Assembly (NCBI GenBank): GCA_007125415.1
Contig: SLDH01000026.1
Location: forward strand, 1 to 8,234
Reading direction: 5' to 3'
DNA length: 8,234 bases
Source: Roseovarius sp.
Lineage (GTDB): Bacteria > Pseudomonadota > Alphaproteobacteria > Rhodobacterales > Rhodobacteraceae
This document shows positions 1 to 6,856 of the stretch, one piece after another. Position 1 is the stretch's first letter. Every line of letters begins with the position of its first letter. Below the pieces are notes generated by a model, which did not search any database, had not been told where the DNA came from, and saw only the letters and a program-made list of their open reading frames with translations. The position numbers were made by a program, and so were the translations under genes.

Positions 1-29
1 ATCAACTGGGCTCGTTACGCGAAGGCAAG

Positions 30-1112
30 ATGAGCCGGCGGGCTTTCACCAATTCGCTGATGGCGGCGGGGATCGGCATGGTATCGGTCCCGGTGGCCGG
101 GCGCAGGGCGCTGGCCAGCGAGGTTCAGCCAACATATTTCACATGGGGCGGATACGATATTCCCGAGCTTTTCGGGCCCTTTCAGAGCCAGCATGGCACG
201 CTGCCCAATTTCGCGGTTTTCGGAGGGTCCGAAGAGGCGCTGACAAAAATGCGTGGCGGTTTTGTCGTTGATGTCTCCCACCCGTGCAATCAGGCGCTGA
301 TCCGCTGGGTGGATACCGGGCTTTTCCAGCCTGTCGACCCGTCGCGTCTCGATGCGTATGATGACCTGATGCCGGAATTGATCGACCAGCCGGGAAACAC
401 GGCCGATGATGGCAAGATCTGGATGGCACCGTTCGACTGGGGGCAGACCTCCATCACCTATCGCACCGATCTGGTCGATCTCGAGGGCGGCGAGGAATCC
501 TGGAGCATCCTCTGGGATGAGCGCTATGCGGGCCGGCTTGGGAGCATCGCCGCCGGTGCCAGCGCGTGGTGGTGCGCCGCGATCTATGCCGGCGTACCCT
601 TCGAGGAACTCGATACGCCGGAGGCCTTCGAGAAGATCGCCGAGATCCTGCGGGCTCAGCGCCCCCTCATCCGCACCTATACCGATGACATGACGACGCT
701 CGAACAGGCGCTGGCCTCGGGCGAGATGGTCGCGGCGATGACCTGGAACAGTTCGGCCGCCACACTCCGGAGCGAAGGCCATCCGGTAAAGTTCGCCCAG
801 CCCAAGGAAGGCGCACTGACCTGGGTGTGCGGCATGATGATCCACAAGGACGCGCCCAATCTCGACGGGGCCTATGACATCATCAACGCGATGCTGAGCA
901 CCGAGACGGGCGAGTTTCTGATCGGCAGCTACAATTACGGGCATTCGAACGCCCGCTCCTTCGATGCTTTCACCGAAGAGGAACTCACGGAGATCGGATT
1001 GAGCAAGAACCCCATGGAAGTTCTGGAAGCAGGAAAATTGATGACACCTCAGACCCAGGAGTGGGAAACAAGGATGAACACTCTCTGGAGCGAAATCAAG
1101 GCGGGCTTCTGA
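30..1112 (+). CDS. Periplasmic solute-binding protein, PotD/PotF-like (ABC transporter)
   Basis: Substrate-capture component of the ABC importer encoded just downstream. The N-terminus has a twin-arginine pattern (SRRAF, residues 2-6), a hydrophobic stretch (about 10-23) and an ALA-SE cleavage site after residue 29, so Tat export is likely. The mature part aligns with PotD: the WxxY near the start (Trp39, Tyr42), a WN motif (Trp239) and a Trp in the GxxxW segment (Trp265) are kept. The PotD acidic residues that hold polyamine nitrogens are not: the segment 172-182 reads small residues then Trp180-Trp181, and Cys267 replaces the Asp after the second Trp. A non-polyamine ligand such as a methylated amine or betaine is inferred. 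The frame is open from base 3 to the start used here, and the residues before Met1 (LREGK) fit the usual lead-in to a Tat motif, so the real start may be upstream. A weak GAAGG at 21-25 could serve this ATG. Family is sure; ligand is not. Confidence 0.9.
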   Translation: MSRRAFTNSLMAAGIGMVSVPVAGRRALASEVQPTYFTWGGYDIPELFGPFQSQHGTLPNFAVFGGSEEALTKMRGGFVVDVSHPCNQALIRWVDTGLFQPVDPSRLDAYDDLMPELIDQPGNTADDGKIWMAPFDWGQTSITYRTDLVDLEGGEESWSILWDERYAGRLGSIAAGASAWWCAAIYAGVPFEELDTPEAFEKIAEILRAQRPLIRTYTDDMTTLEQALASGEMVAAMTWNSSAATLRSEGHPVKFAQPKEGALTWVCGMMIHKDAPNLDGAYDIINAMLSTETGEFLIGSYNYGHSNARSFDAFTEEELTEIGLSKNPMEVLEAGKLMTPQTQEWETRMNTLWSEIKAGF

Positions 1113-1128
1113 GCCGGCTTTTGTCTTT
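1099..1128 (+). terminator. Terminator-like hairpin overlapping the stop codon of the binding-protein gene
   Basis: GCGGGCT (1101-1107) pairs with AGCCGGC (1112-1118) around a 4-base loop, with one G/G mismatch; AA at 1099-1100 can extend the stem with TT at 1119-1120. It is followed at once by TTTTGTCTTT (1119-1128). The TGA stop lies partly in the loop. This resembles an intrinsic terminator. Since the permeases follow in the same direction, partial termination (more binding protein than membrane complex) is the likely role. The mismatch and interrupted T run make it imperfect. Confidence 0.5.
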
Positions 1129-1129
1129 A

Positions 1130-1157
1130 CCCTGCCTGGGTTTGCGCTCAGGCAGGG
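1130..1157 (+). promoter_or_regulatory. Intergenic hairpin between binding-protein and permease genes
   Basis: CCCTGCCTG (1130-1138) and CAGGCAGGG (1149-1157) are perfect 9-base inverted repeats. Two more pairs (one G-U, one G-C) give an 11-bp stem with a 6-base loop. No good T run follows, so it looks more like an mRNA-stabilising or processing hairpin than a terminator. Such structures are common after binding-protein genes in transporter operons, where they protect the upstream message. The function is inferred; the stem is seen directly. Confidence 0.55.
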
Positions 1158-1213
1158 ATGTCTTTCACCATGATGCGTCCTTTAACACGTCGGGCGCTGC
1201 TCCATCAGAAGGA

Positions 1214-1227
1214 TCGGGCTTGCCCGA
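1214..1227 (+). promoter_or_regulatory. Small hairpin just before the permease start
   Basis: TCGGG (1214-1218), loop CTTG, CCCGA (1223-1227) forms a short GC-rich stem ending 9 bases before the ATG at 1237. No clear Shine-Dalgarno sequence is visible in this region, so the hairpin may lower initiation of the permease. It is short and could be chance in GC-rich DNA. Confidence 0.3.
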
Positions 1228-1236
1228 ACTTACCGC

Positions 1237-2166
1237 ATGACAGATCAGTCCGCTCTAGCAAGGCCCGCCGCCCAGACTCCCCCGCAGGTCAACTGGTTTT
1301 CCCGCAAGATCCACAAGTCCGAAACCTTCCGCGCCTATGCCGTGCTGTCGCCCGCGCTGCTGTTTCTCGGCTTTGCCATCCTGATCCCCTTCGCGATCCT
1401 CGTGGTGCTCAGCTTCTGGACGCCCGTAGGGTTCGATTTCAACAGGGAATTCACCCTCAAGAATTATCGCGACATCATGGAGCGGCCGATTTACGGCACG
1501 CTGTTGTGGCGATCGCTCTGGATATCGACGATGGCAACGGTTTTCACCGTTCTGCTGTGCTATCCGATGGCCTATTACGTGGCGTTTCACGTCCATCGCA
1601 ACAAGATGGTCTGGATCGTCCTCATGACCCTGCCCTTCTGGACCAGCTACCTGCTGCGCGTCTTCGCATGGAAGGTCGTGCTCGGTTACGAGGGTGTGAT
1701 CAATTCGGGCCTCATCTGGGTCGGATGGATCGAGGAACCTCTCAAATTCCTTCTTTACAGCCCCTCGGCGGTGATCATCACGCTTGCACATGCCTGGGCT
1801 GCCTTCGCGATCCTTCCCCTTTACGTCTCGCTTGAGAAAATCGACAAATCGCTGCTCGAGGCCGCCACCGATCTCGGTGACGGGCCGATGCGGCGTTTCT
1901 TCCGGATCACCCTGCCTCTCTCGCTGCCCGGTGTGATCTCGGCGTCAATCCTGATCTTCATTCCGACAACGGGCGATTACATCACCCCTGCCTTGCTGGG
2001 TGGACCTAATGGCATGATGATCGGCAACCTGATCCAGATGCAATTCGGCCCGACGAACAACTGGCCCATGGGCGCCGCACTCGCCATCGTGCTGATGCTC
2101 ACCATCGCCGCCATCTGTGCCGCGTTCATTCTGATCACCTTCTTTGTGAGAAAGCGGATCACATGA
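1237..2166 (+). CDS. ABC transporter permease, PotB-like (first membrane subunit)
   Basis: Inner-membrane channel subunit of a polyamine/opine/betaine-type ABC importer (binding-protein-dependent transport family, PotB/PotH type). A soluble N-terminus of about 33 residues precedes six predicted membrane segments (about 34-59, 91-117, 124-145, 176-197, 229-245, 277-303). The cytoplasmic EAA loop that docks on the ATPase begins at Glu208 (EAATDLG, with the conserved glycine and a following LPLSLPG at about 226-232). At 309 residues it has normal family length. The start at 1237 has only a weak ribosome site, but no closer in-frame ATG exists. The stop overlaps the next start by 4 bases (ATGA at 2163-2166), implying translational coupling. 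It pairs with the PotC-like subunit to form the heterodimeric pore. Substrate specificity cannot be read from this subunit. Confidence 0.93.
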   Translation: MTDQSALARPAAQTPPQVNWFSRKIHKSETFRAYAVLSPALLFLGFAILIPFAILVVLSFWTPVGFDFNREFTLKNYRDIMERPIYGTLLWRSLWISTMATVFTVLLCYPMAYYVAFHVHRNKMVWIVLMTLPFWTSYLLRVFAWKVVLGYEGVINSGLIWVGWIEEPLKFLLYSPSAVIITLAHAWAAFAILPLYVSLEKIDKSLLEAATDLGDGPMRRFFRITLPLSLPGVISASILIFIPTTGDYITPALLGGPNGMMIGNLIQMQFGPTNNWPMGAALAIVLMLTIAAICAAFILITFFVRKRIT

Positions 2167-2990
2167 GTACTGACTCCTATATCAACAGACCCAACAGGCC
2201 TTTGCAGGTCTATGCGCTGATCTTTCTGATCGTGCTTTACCTGCCGATCCTGTTTCTGCCGCTGTTCAGCTTCAACGACTCGATCTATGTACGGTTTCCC
2301 ATGCAGGGCTTCACCGTTCAGTGGTATTACGACCTGATGGCCCGCAGCGCCGTCTGGGCCGCACTGATGAACAGCGTCAAGGTGGGGGTCGCAGTGTCGA
2401 TCGTCTCTACGGTTCTCGGCATCTTCGCGGCCAAGGCGATCACGCGCTACAGGTTCTTCGGCAAGGAGCCCATCGTCATCTTCATCATGCTGCCGCTGGT
2501 GGTGCCGCTGATCATCTTCGGCGTGGCTCTGCTGGTGCTCTTTGCGCAGTTGCTGGGCGTGCCACTCTCGCTCTACACAGTCGCCTTCGGACACCTGATC
2601 CTGTGTATTCCCTTCTCCACCGCGGTGCTGATGCCGCGTTTCGAGGGGTTTGATCCGGCCATCGAAGAGGCCAGTGCGGATCTGGGAGAGAATGCATGGT
2701 GGACATTCTGGCGGGTGACCTTCCCGATGATACTGCCCGGCGTGGTGGCAAGCCTGCTCTTGTGCTTCACCGTCTCGTTTGACGAGTTCATCATGGCCTT
2801 CTTCCTGACAGGCACGGATGCCACGCTGCCCATGTATATCTGGGGGCAGTTGCGCTTCCCGCAGCAGTTCCCCTCCGTGCTCGCCCTGTCGTCGCTGGTG
2901 ATCATCGGATCGTTCATCATTGTCCTGCTGGGGCTTTGGATCAACCGCGACGCAGACATGACAAAGACCAAAGCAGGAACAGACGCATGA
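2163..2990 (+). CDS. ABC transporter permease, PotC-like (second membrane subunit)
   Basis: Second inner-membrane subunit of the same importer, PotC/PotI type. Six predicted membrane segments lie at about 15-36, 66-90, 104-131, 137-157, 189-215 and 238-260. The EAA loop begins near Glu169 (EASADLG) and ends in a conserved LPG at about 191-193, the ATPase contact surface. A short periplasmic stretch (about 37-60, including FNDS and YYDLMARS) is typical of this subunit. At 275 residues it has the usual length. It overlaps the upstream permease and the downstream ATPase by ATGA (2163-2166 and 2987-2990), so the three are almost certainly made as one coupled unit. The C-terminal tail is short and hydrophilic. 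Assignment to the family is firm; the transported compound is unknown. Confidence 0.93.
   Translation: MSTDSYINRPNRPLQVYALIFLIVLYLPILFLPLFSFNDSIYVRFPMQGFTVQWYYDLMARSAVWAALMNSVKVGVAVSIVSTVLGIFAAKAITRYRFFGKEPIVIFIMLPLVVPLIIFGVALLVLFAQLLGVPLSLYTVAFGHLILCIPFSTAVLMPRFEGFDPAIEEASADLGENAWWTFWRVTFPMILPGVVASLLLCFTVSFDEFIMAFFLTGTDATLPMYIWGQLRFPQQFPSVLALSSLVIIGSFIIVLLGLWINRDADMTKTKAGTDA
2975..2979 (+). promoter_or_regulatory. Ribosome binding site of the ATPase gene (decides its start)
   Basis: AGGAA lies inside the end of the upstream permease gene, 7 bases before the ATG at 2987. It supports that start over a 17-codon-longer frame beginning at 2936, whose extra residues (basic, unstructured, lying wholly within the permease gene) do not resemble any ABC ATPase N-terminus. 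Confidence 0.7.
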
Positions 2991-4090
2991 GTGACGACAG
3001 CTATATCTCAATCCAGAACGTGCAGAAATATTTCGGAAGCTTCTGTGCGATCGAAAACATCTCGATGGATATTGCCCATGGCGAGTTCTTCTCGCTGCTC
3101 GGAGCCTCGGGCTGTGGCAAGACCACCCTGCTGCGGATGCTCGCGGGGTTCGAAAGCCCTACAAAGGGCGAGATCTTCATCGACAACCAGCCGATGTCTG
3201 ACGTGCCGCCGCACTATCGGCCCGTCAACATGGTGTTTCAAAGCTATGCGATCTTTCCGCATCTCAATGTTCACGACAATATCGCCTATGGGCTGCGCAA
3301 GCGGAAACTGCCCAAGGCGAAGGTGACCGAGATGGTCGATGAAATGCTCAATCTCATCTCGCTGCCCGACTATGGCAATCGCAAGGCCAATGAACTCTCC
3401 GGCGGACAGCGCCAGCGGATCGCGCTCGCGCGTGCTCTTATCCTGCGGCCCAAGGTGCTGCTGCTCGATGAGCCGCTGGGCGCGCTCGACAAGCAGTTGC
3501 GCGAGCAGATGCAGCTCGAGTTGCGTCAGTTGCAACGCACGGTGGGCATCACATTCGTCTTCGTGACTCACGATCAGGAAGAGGCGATGACCCTGTCGGA
3601 TCGCATCGCCGTCATGGCCGATGGCGAGGTCATGCAACTCGACACGCCCATCGGCCTCTACGAACGGCCCGTCAACCGCAAGGTCGCCTCCTTCATCGGG
3701 ACGATGAATTTCTTCGATGGCGTGGTCGCGGATGAGGCAGGTGAGACCCTCAAGATCGAGGCGCAGGGCCTCGGGCCGATCACCGCGCCGGCCAACCCGT
3801 CCAACAAGGCCGGTTTCTACAAGGGTGACAAGGTTCAGGTGGCCATCCGCCCCGAGAAGCTGGTGCTGAGCGCGCAGAAACCCGACGCGGCCTTTGCGGC
3901 CTCGGGGCGGGTCCAGAACATGGCCTATCTGGGCGAGCGCAGCCATTACCTGATCGAGATGGACGGGCTGGACAAGCATGTCGCCGTTTCATCGCAGAAC
4001 CTCGTTCCAGGGGCCAGCCTGTTCGAAATGGGCAGCGATGTCTGGATCAACTGGCAAAGTGATGCCGTCGTCGTTCTCGAGCGAAACTGA
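2987..4090 (+). CDS. ABC transporter ATP-binding protein, PotA-like
   Basis: Cytoplasmic ATPase that drives the importer. In the 367-residue product all nucleotide-binding motifs are intact and in order: Walker A GASGCGKTT (39-47), Q-loop Gln85, signature LSGGQ (137-141), Walker B LLLDEP (158-163), D-loop ALD (166-168) and H-loop His195. Residues from about 235 to the end form the regulatory TOBE-type domain found in PotA/UgpC/MalK relatives, including an AIRPEK motif. Length fits the family. It is coupled to the upstream permease by an ATGA overlap. The 33 bases to the next gene hold no visible terminator, so transcription probably continues into the regulator. The ATPase subgroup is shared by polyamine, spermidine/putrescine and betaine-like importers, so it does not identify the ligand. 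Confidence 0.96.
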   Translation: MSDDSYISIQNVQKYFGSFCAIENISMDIAHGEFFSLLGASGCGKTTLLRMLAGFESPTKGEIFIDNQPMSDVPPHYRPVNMVFQSYAIFPHLNVHDNIAYGLRKRKLPKAKVTEMVDEMLNLISLPDYGNRKANELSGGQRQRIALARALILRPKVLLLDEPLGALDKQLREQMQLELRQLQRTVGITFVFVTHDQEEAMTLSDRIAVMADGEVMQLDTPIGLYERPVNRKVASFIGTMNFFDGVVADEAGETLKIEAQGLGPITAPANPSNKAGFYKGDKVQVAIRPEKLVLSAQKPDAAFAASGRVQNMAYLGERSHYLIEMDGLDKHVAVSSQNLVPGASLFEMGSDVWINWQSDAVVVLERN

Positions 4091-4123
4091 GGCCGCCCAG
4101 GATGCAACATCACCCGAGACATC

Positions 4124-4780
4124 ATGGTCATCAGCAATACGCATAGCAGTTGGGAGGCTAAATCGCCTCCCCGTACGGCCCCTCCCGAGATGCGGCGGGC
4201 GCAACTGATCGAGGCGACCATCGAGTCGATCTCGCGTTATGGCATCGCCGGCACCACGATGAAGAAGGTGACGGGCATTGCCGGGCTGTCCATGGGGATC
4301 GTGAACTTTCATTTCCAGAACAAGGAAACGCTGTTTCAGGAAACCCTGCGTTATCTGGGTCAGGAACATCGCAATCACTGGCGCAAGGGCCTGAAGGATC
4401 AGAGGCTCACGCCGACGGACAAGCTGCTCGGCATTGTCGATGCGCATTTCCACCCCGATATCTGCAACCGCAGGAAGCTGACGGTCTGGTTCGGCTTTTA
4501 CGGCGAGGCAGCGTATCGCGCCGCCTACCGCAAGATCATGTCGGAAATAGACAATGAACGCTGGGAGATGAGCGCCGAGTTGATCGATCAGATCATCAAG
4601 GATGGCGGATATGAGGGCCTTGCAGCCGAAGAGATTTCGGACACGCTCGAAGGACTCTATGACGGATTCTGCCTCAATATCCTGATGTATCCCGGCACGT
4701 TTACCCCCTCCGATGCCCGCGAACGCATACATGATTATCTCGCCGGGACATTTCCCCGTCATATCCAGCGCACCAGTTGA
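4124..4780 (+). CDS. TetR-family transcriptional regulator, BetI-like
   Basis: Probable ligand-responsive repressor of this operon. The N-terminal TetR DNA-binding domain spans about residues 24-70: RRAQLIEAT helix, then a helix-turn-helix around 44-64 ending in the typical NFHFQNKETLF pattern. The remaining part (about 95-205) resembles the BetI-type C-terminal ligand and dimer domain, including a WFGFYGEA segment near 122-129 that parallels the WLAFWA of BetI. BetI itself senses choline, so a quaternary or methylated amine effector is plausible but inferred. The first 22 residues are Pro/Ser-rich and atypical; a start at the in-frame ATG at 4190 (Met23) would give a standard N-terminus, but neither start has a good ribosome site. 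It lies codirectionally between transporter and enzyme genes instead of being divergently transcribed. Its TGA ends 23 bases before the dehydrogenase ATG. Other TetR subfamilies are possible. Confidence 0.88.
   Translation: MVISNTHSSWEAKSPPRTAPPEMRRAQLIEATIESISRYGIAGTTMKKVTGIAGLSMGIVNFHFQNKETLFQETLRYLGQEHRNHWRKGLKDQRLTPTDKLLGIVDAHFHPDICNRRKLTVWFGFYGEAAYRAAYRKIMSEIDNERWEMSAELIDQIIKDGGYEGLAAEEISDTLEGLYDGFCLNILMYPGTFTPSDARERIHDYLAGTFPRHIQRTS
4152..4171 (+). repeat. Inverted repeat at the 5' end of the TetR gene
   Basis: GGGAGGC (4152-4158) and GCCTCCC (4165-4171) are perfect 7-base inverted repeats around a 6-base loop. A second CCTCCC at 4181-4186 could pair with the same left arm, and an 8-base palindrome CCGTACGG sits at 4171-4178. 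If translation starts at 4190, all of this is leader sequence and could be an operator or an RNA switch-like element; if it starts at 4124 it is coding. The repeats are seen directly, their role is unknown. Confidence 0.4.
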
Positions 4781-4803
4781 ACTCAGACGAAGAAAGTAGC
4801 CAG

Positions 4804-6855
4804 ATGACACGTGACCCGCGTTACGACATTTTGTTCGAGCCCGTAAAGATCGGCCCCGTCACCGCCCGCAACCGCTTCTATCAGGTGCCCCATTGCAACG
4901 GCATGGGCCGGGTCTACCCGTCGACCATGGCTGCCATGCGCCGCACCAAGGCCGAGGGCGGCTGGGCCGTCATCTGCACCGAAGAGGTGGAAATCCACCC
5001 CAGCGGTGATCATTCGCCCTGGTGCGGCGGGCGTCTCTGGGATGATCGCGACATTCCCTATCTGGCCCGCATGTGCGACGGCATTCACGAATTCGGCAGC
5101 CTTGCGGGCTGCGAGCTCAATCATGCAGGGCAGATGTGCAACAACGATTATTCACGCATGGTGCAACTGGCGCCCTCGCATATGCCGATTTCGTCGATCG
5201 CTCCCAAACAGGCCCGCGCGATGGACAAGCAGGACATCCGCGAGCTTCGCCGCTGGCACCGCGAGGCGGCGTTGCGGGCGCGCAAGGCGGGCTTTGATAT
5301 CGTCTATGTCTATGCCGGGCACCAGCTTTCGACAATCTCGCATTTCCTGTCGCGCCAGCGCAATCACCGGACCGACGAATATGGCGGCAGTCTCGAGAAC
5401 CGTGCGCGCCTTTTCCGGGAAATCCTCGAGGATACCAAGGACGCCGTGGGTGACACTTGCGGCGTAGCGGTGCGTTTTGCCGTGGATGACATGATCGGCG
5501 AGCCCGGCTTCACTGCGGGTGGCGAGGGCCGCGATCTCATCGAGATGATGGCCGAGATTCCCGATCTGTGGGATGTGAACATCGCCACCTGGGAGCATGA
5601 CAGCGCCACATCGCGCTTCAAGGAGTCCGGTTTTCAGGAAGATTTCATCCGCTTCGTCAAAGGGGTCACGACCAAGCCGGTGGTGGGCGTCGGGCGCTAT
5701 ACCTCCCCCGATGCCATGGTCTCGCTCGTCAAGGGTGGCGTGCTCGATTTCATCGGCGCGGCACGCCCCTCCATCGCCGATCCGTTCCTGCCCAGGAAGG
5801 TCGAGGAAGGGCGTATCGAAGACATCCGCGAATGTATCGGCTGCAATATCTGTGTTTCGGGAGATCACAGCTTCACGCCCATGCGCTGCACTCAAAACCC
5901 CACGAAGGGCGAGGAATGGCGCAAGGGATGGCATCCCGAGCGGATCGCGCCGAAGACAGCCGATGAGAGCGTGCTGATCGTGGGCGCTGGCCCTGCAGGG
6001 CTGGAAGCGGCGCGCGCCCTGGGCCAGCGCGGCTATGCCGTGACGCTCGCCGAGGCCGGGTCGCAACTCGGCGGGCGCGTGACCAAGGAGCGGCAGTTGC
6101 CCGGACTTGCCGAATGGGGTCGCGTGGCCGATTACCGCACCTACCAGATCAGCCAGATGGCCAATGTCGAAACCTTCCTCGAAAGCCACGTGACGACCGA
6201 AATGGTCAGGGAACTGGCCCCTGACCATGTGGCGGTGGCAACCGGCTCGCACTGGCGGCGCGATGGTGTGGGCCGGACCAACATGAACGGCATCTCCATT
6301 GCCGGGAGCTGCGGGGTGCTCACTCCCGATGACATCATCGGCGGGCTGAAGCCCGAGGGGCCTGTCATCATCTTCGATGACGAACATTACTACATGGCCG
6401 GGGTCATCGCCGAAAAGCTGGTGCAGGAGGGTGTGGATGTCACCTATGTGACCGCCTCCACCGAAGTATCGACCTGGACCCATCACACCCTCGAACAGCA
6501 TTTCGTGCAGACACGGATGATGAAGGCCGGTATCAAGGTGCGGACCGCGCAGAACCTTTCAGCAGTCCGCGCGGGCGAGGCCGATCTGGCCTGCATCTAC
6601 ACCGACGAGATCAGCACGCTGAGAGGGACGGTGCTTCTGGCGACCATGCGTCTGCCGGATGATGCGCTCTATTACGAACTGCTGGAGGCCGGTGTGGAAA
6701 ACGTGAAGGTAATCGGCGACGCGCATGCGCCCGGCACCATCGCGGCGGCGGTCTATGAGGGGCATCAATACGCCCGCGAACTGGGAGAGCCACCCACGGA
6801 GGCCGTACCCTTCGAGCGGGAGCTCGTCAGCCTTTCGGAAAACTTTCCAATCTGA
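4804..6855 (+). CDS. TMADH-family flavoprotein amine dehydrogenase/demethylase, copy 1 (DgcA/StcD-like)
   Basis: Cytoplasmic FMN/4Fe-4S enzyme expected to oxidise or N-demethylate an amine and pass electrons to an external acceptor. An FMN-binding TIM barrel covers about 1-340. It keeps Cys31 (TMADH Cys30, covalent 6-S-cysteinyl FMN), Tyr170 and His173 (TMADH Tyr169/His172), Trp263 and Asp266 (Trp264/Asp267). The 4Fe-4S ligands are Cys344, Cys347, Cys350 and Cys362. A Rossmann motif GAGPAG (394-399) and a second nucleotide-binding-like domain from about 520 (VIIFDDEHYYMA) follow, ending with VIGDA near 636-640. Pocket positions differ from TMADH: Tyr60 is Glu61, Ser74 is Gly75, Trp105 is Asn106, Trp355 is Asp354. 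At 683 residues it is nearer to the dimethylglycine/stachydrine demethylase group than to TMADH (729). The ATG at 4804 is preferred because MTRDPRYDILFEP matches TMADH and copy 2; a TTG at 4777 would only add nine unrelated residues. Possible weak ribosome site GAAGAAAG at 4789-4796. Exact substrate unknown. Confidence 0.93.
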   Translation: MTRDPRYDILFEPVKIGPVTARNRFYQVPHCNGMGRVYPSTMAAMRRTKAEGGWAVICTEEVEIHPSGDHSPWCGGRLWDDRDIPYLARMCDGIHEFGSLAGCELNHAGQMCNNDYSRMVQLAPSHMPISSIAPKQARAMDKQDIRELRRWHREAALRARKAGFDIVYVYAGHQLSTISHFLSRQRNHRTDEYGGSLENRARLFREILEDTKDAVGDTCGVAVRFAVDDMIGEPGFTAGGEGRDLIEMMAEIPDLWDVNIATWEHDSATSRFKESGFQEDFIRFVKGVTTKPVVGVGRYTSPDAMVSLVKGGVLDFIGAARPSIADPFLPRKVEEGRIEDIRECIGCNICVSGDHSFTPMRCTQNPTKGEEWRKGWHPERIAPKTADESVLIVGAGPAGLEAARALGQRGYAVTLAEAGSQLGGRVTKERQLPGLAEWGRVADYRTYQISQMANVETFLESHVTTEMVRELAPDHVAVATGSHWRRDGVGRTNMNGISIAGSCGVLTPDDIIGGLKPEGPVIIFDDEHYYMAGVIAEKLVQEGVDVTYVTASTEVSTWTHHTLEQHFVQTRMMKAGIKVRTAQNLSAVRAGEADLACIYTDEISTLRGTVLLATMRLPDDALYYELLEAGVENVKVIGDAHAPGTIAAAVYEGHQYARELGEPPTEAVPFERELVSLSENFPI

Positions 6856-6856
6856 G

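Noticed and set aside
15..944. Minus-strand frame of 309 codons
   Set aside because: Antisense to the binding-protein gene, which has a signal peptide and PotD-like motifs.
1158..1835. Plus-strand frame of 225 codons starting inside the intergenic gap
   Set aside because: From 1237 on it overlaps the permease out of frame and lacks membrane segments; its Arg/Pro/His-rich content marks it as a shadow.
2936..2986. Longer N-terminus for the ABC ATPase
   Set aside because: The 17 extra residues lie inside the permease gene and match no ATPase N-terminus; ATG 2987 has AGGAA 7 bases upstream and an ATGA coupling overlap.
1977..3011. Minus-strand frame of 344 codons
   Set aside because: Opposite the two permease genes; it has low-complexity His/Gln/Asp-rich composition and no family resemblance.
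3008..3979. Minus-strand frame of 323 codons
   Set aside because: It lies fully opposite the ABC ATPase gene, whose motifs are all intact. His/Arg/Asp-rich composition is typical of an antisense shadow in GC-rich DNA.
30..4090. Naming the transporter potABCD (spermidine/putrescine)
   Set aside because: The binding protein lacks the PotD acidic clamp and the neighbours are amine dehydrogenases, so only the family resemblance is supported.
4777..4803. TTG start for the first dehydrogenase, overlapping the TetR stop
   Set aside because: The nine added residues have no counterpart in TMADH or in the second copy, both of which begin at the xRDP motif reached from ATG 4804.
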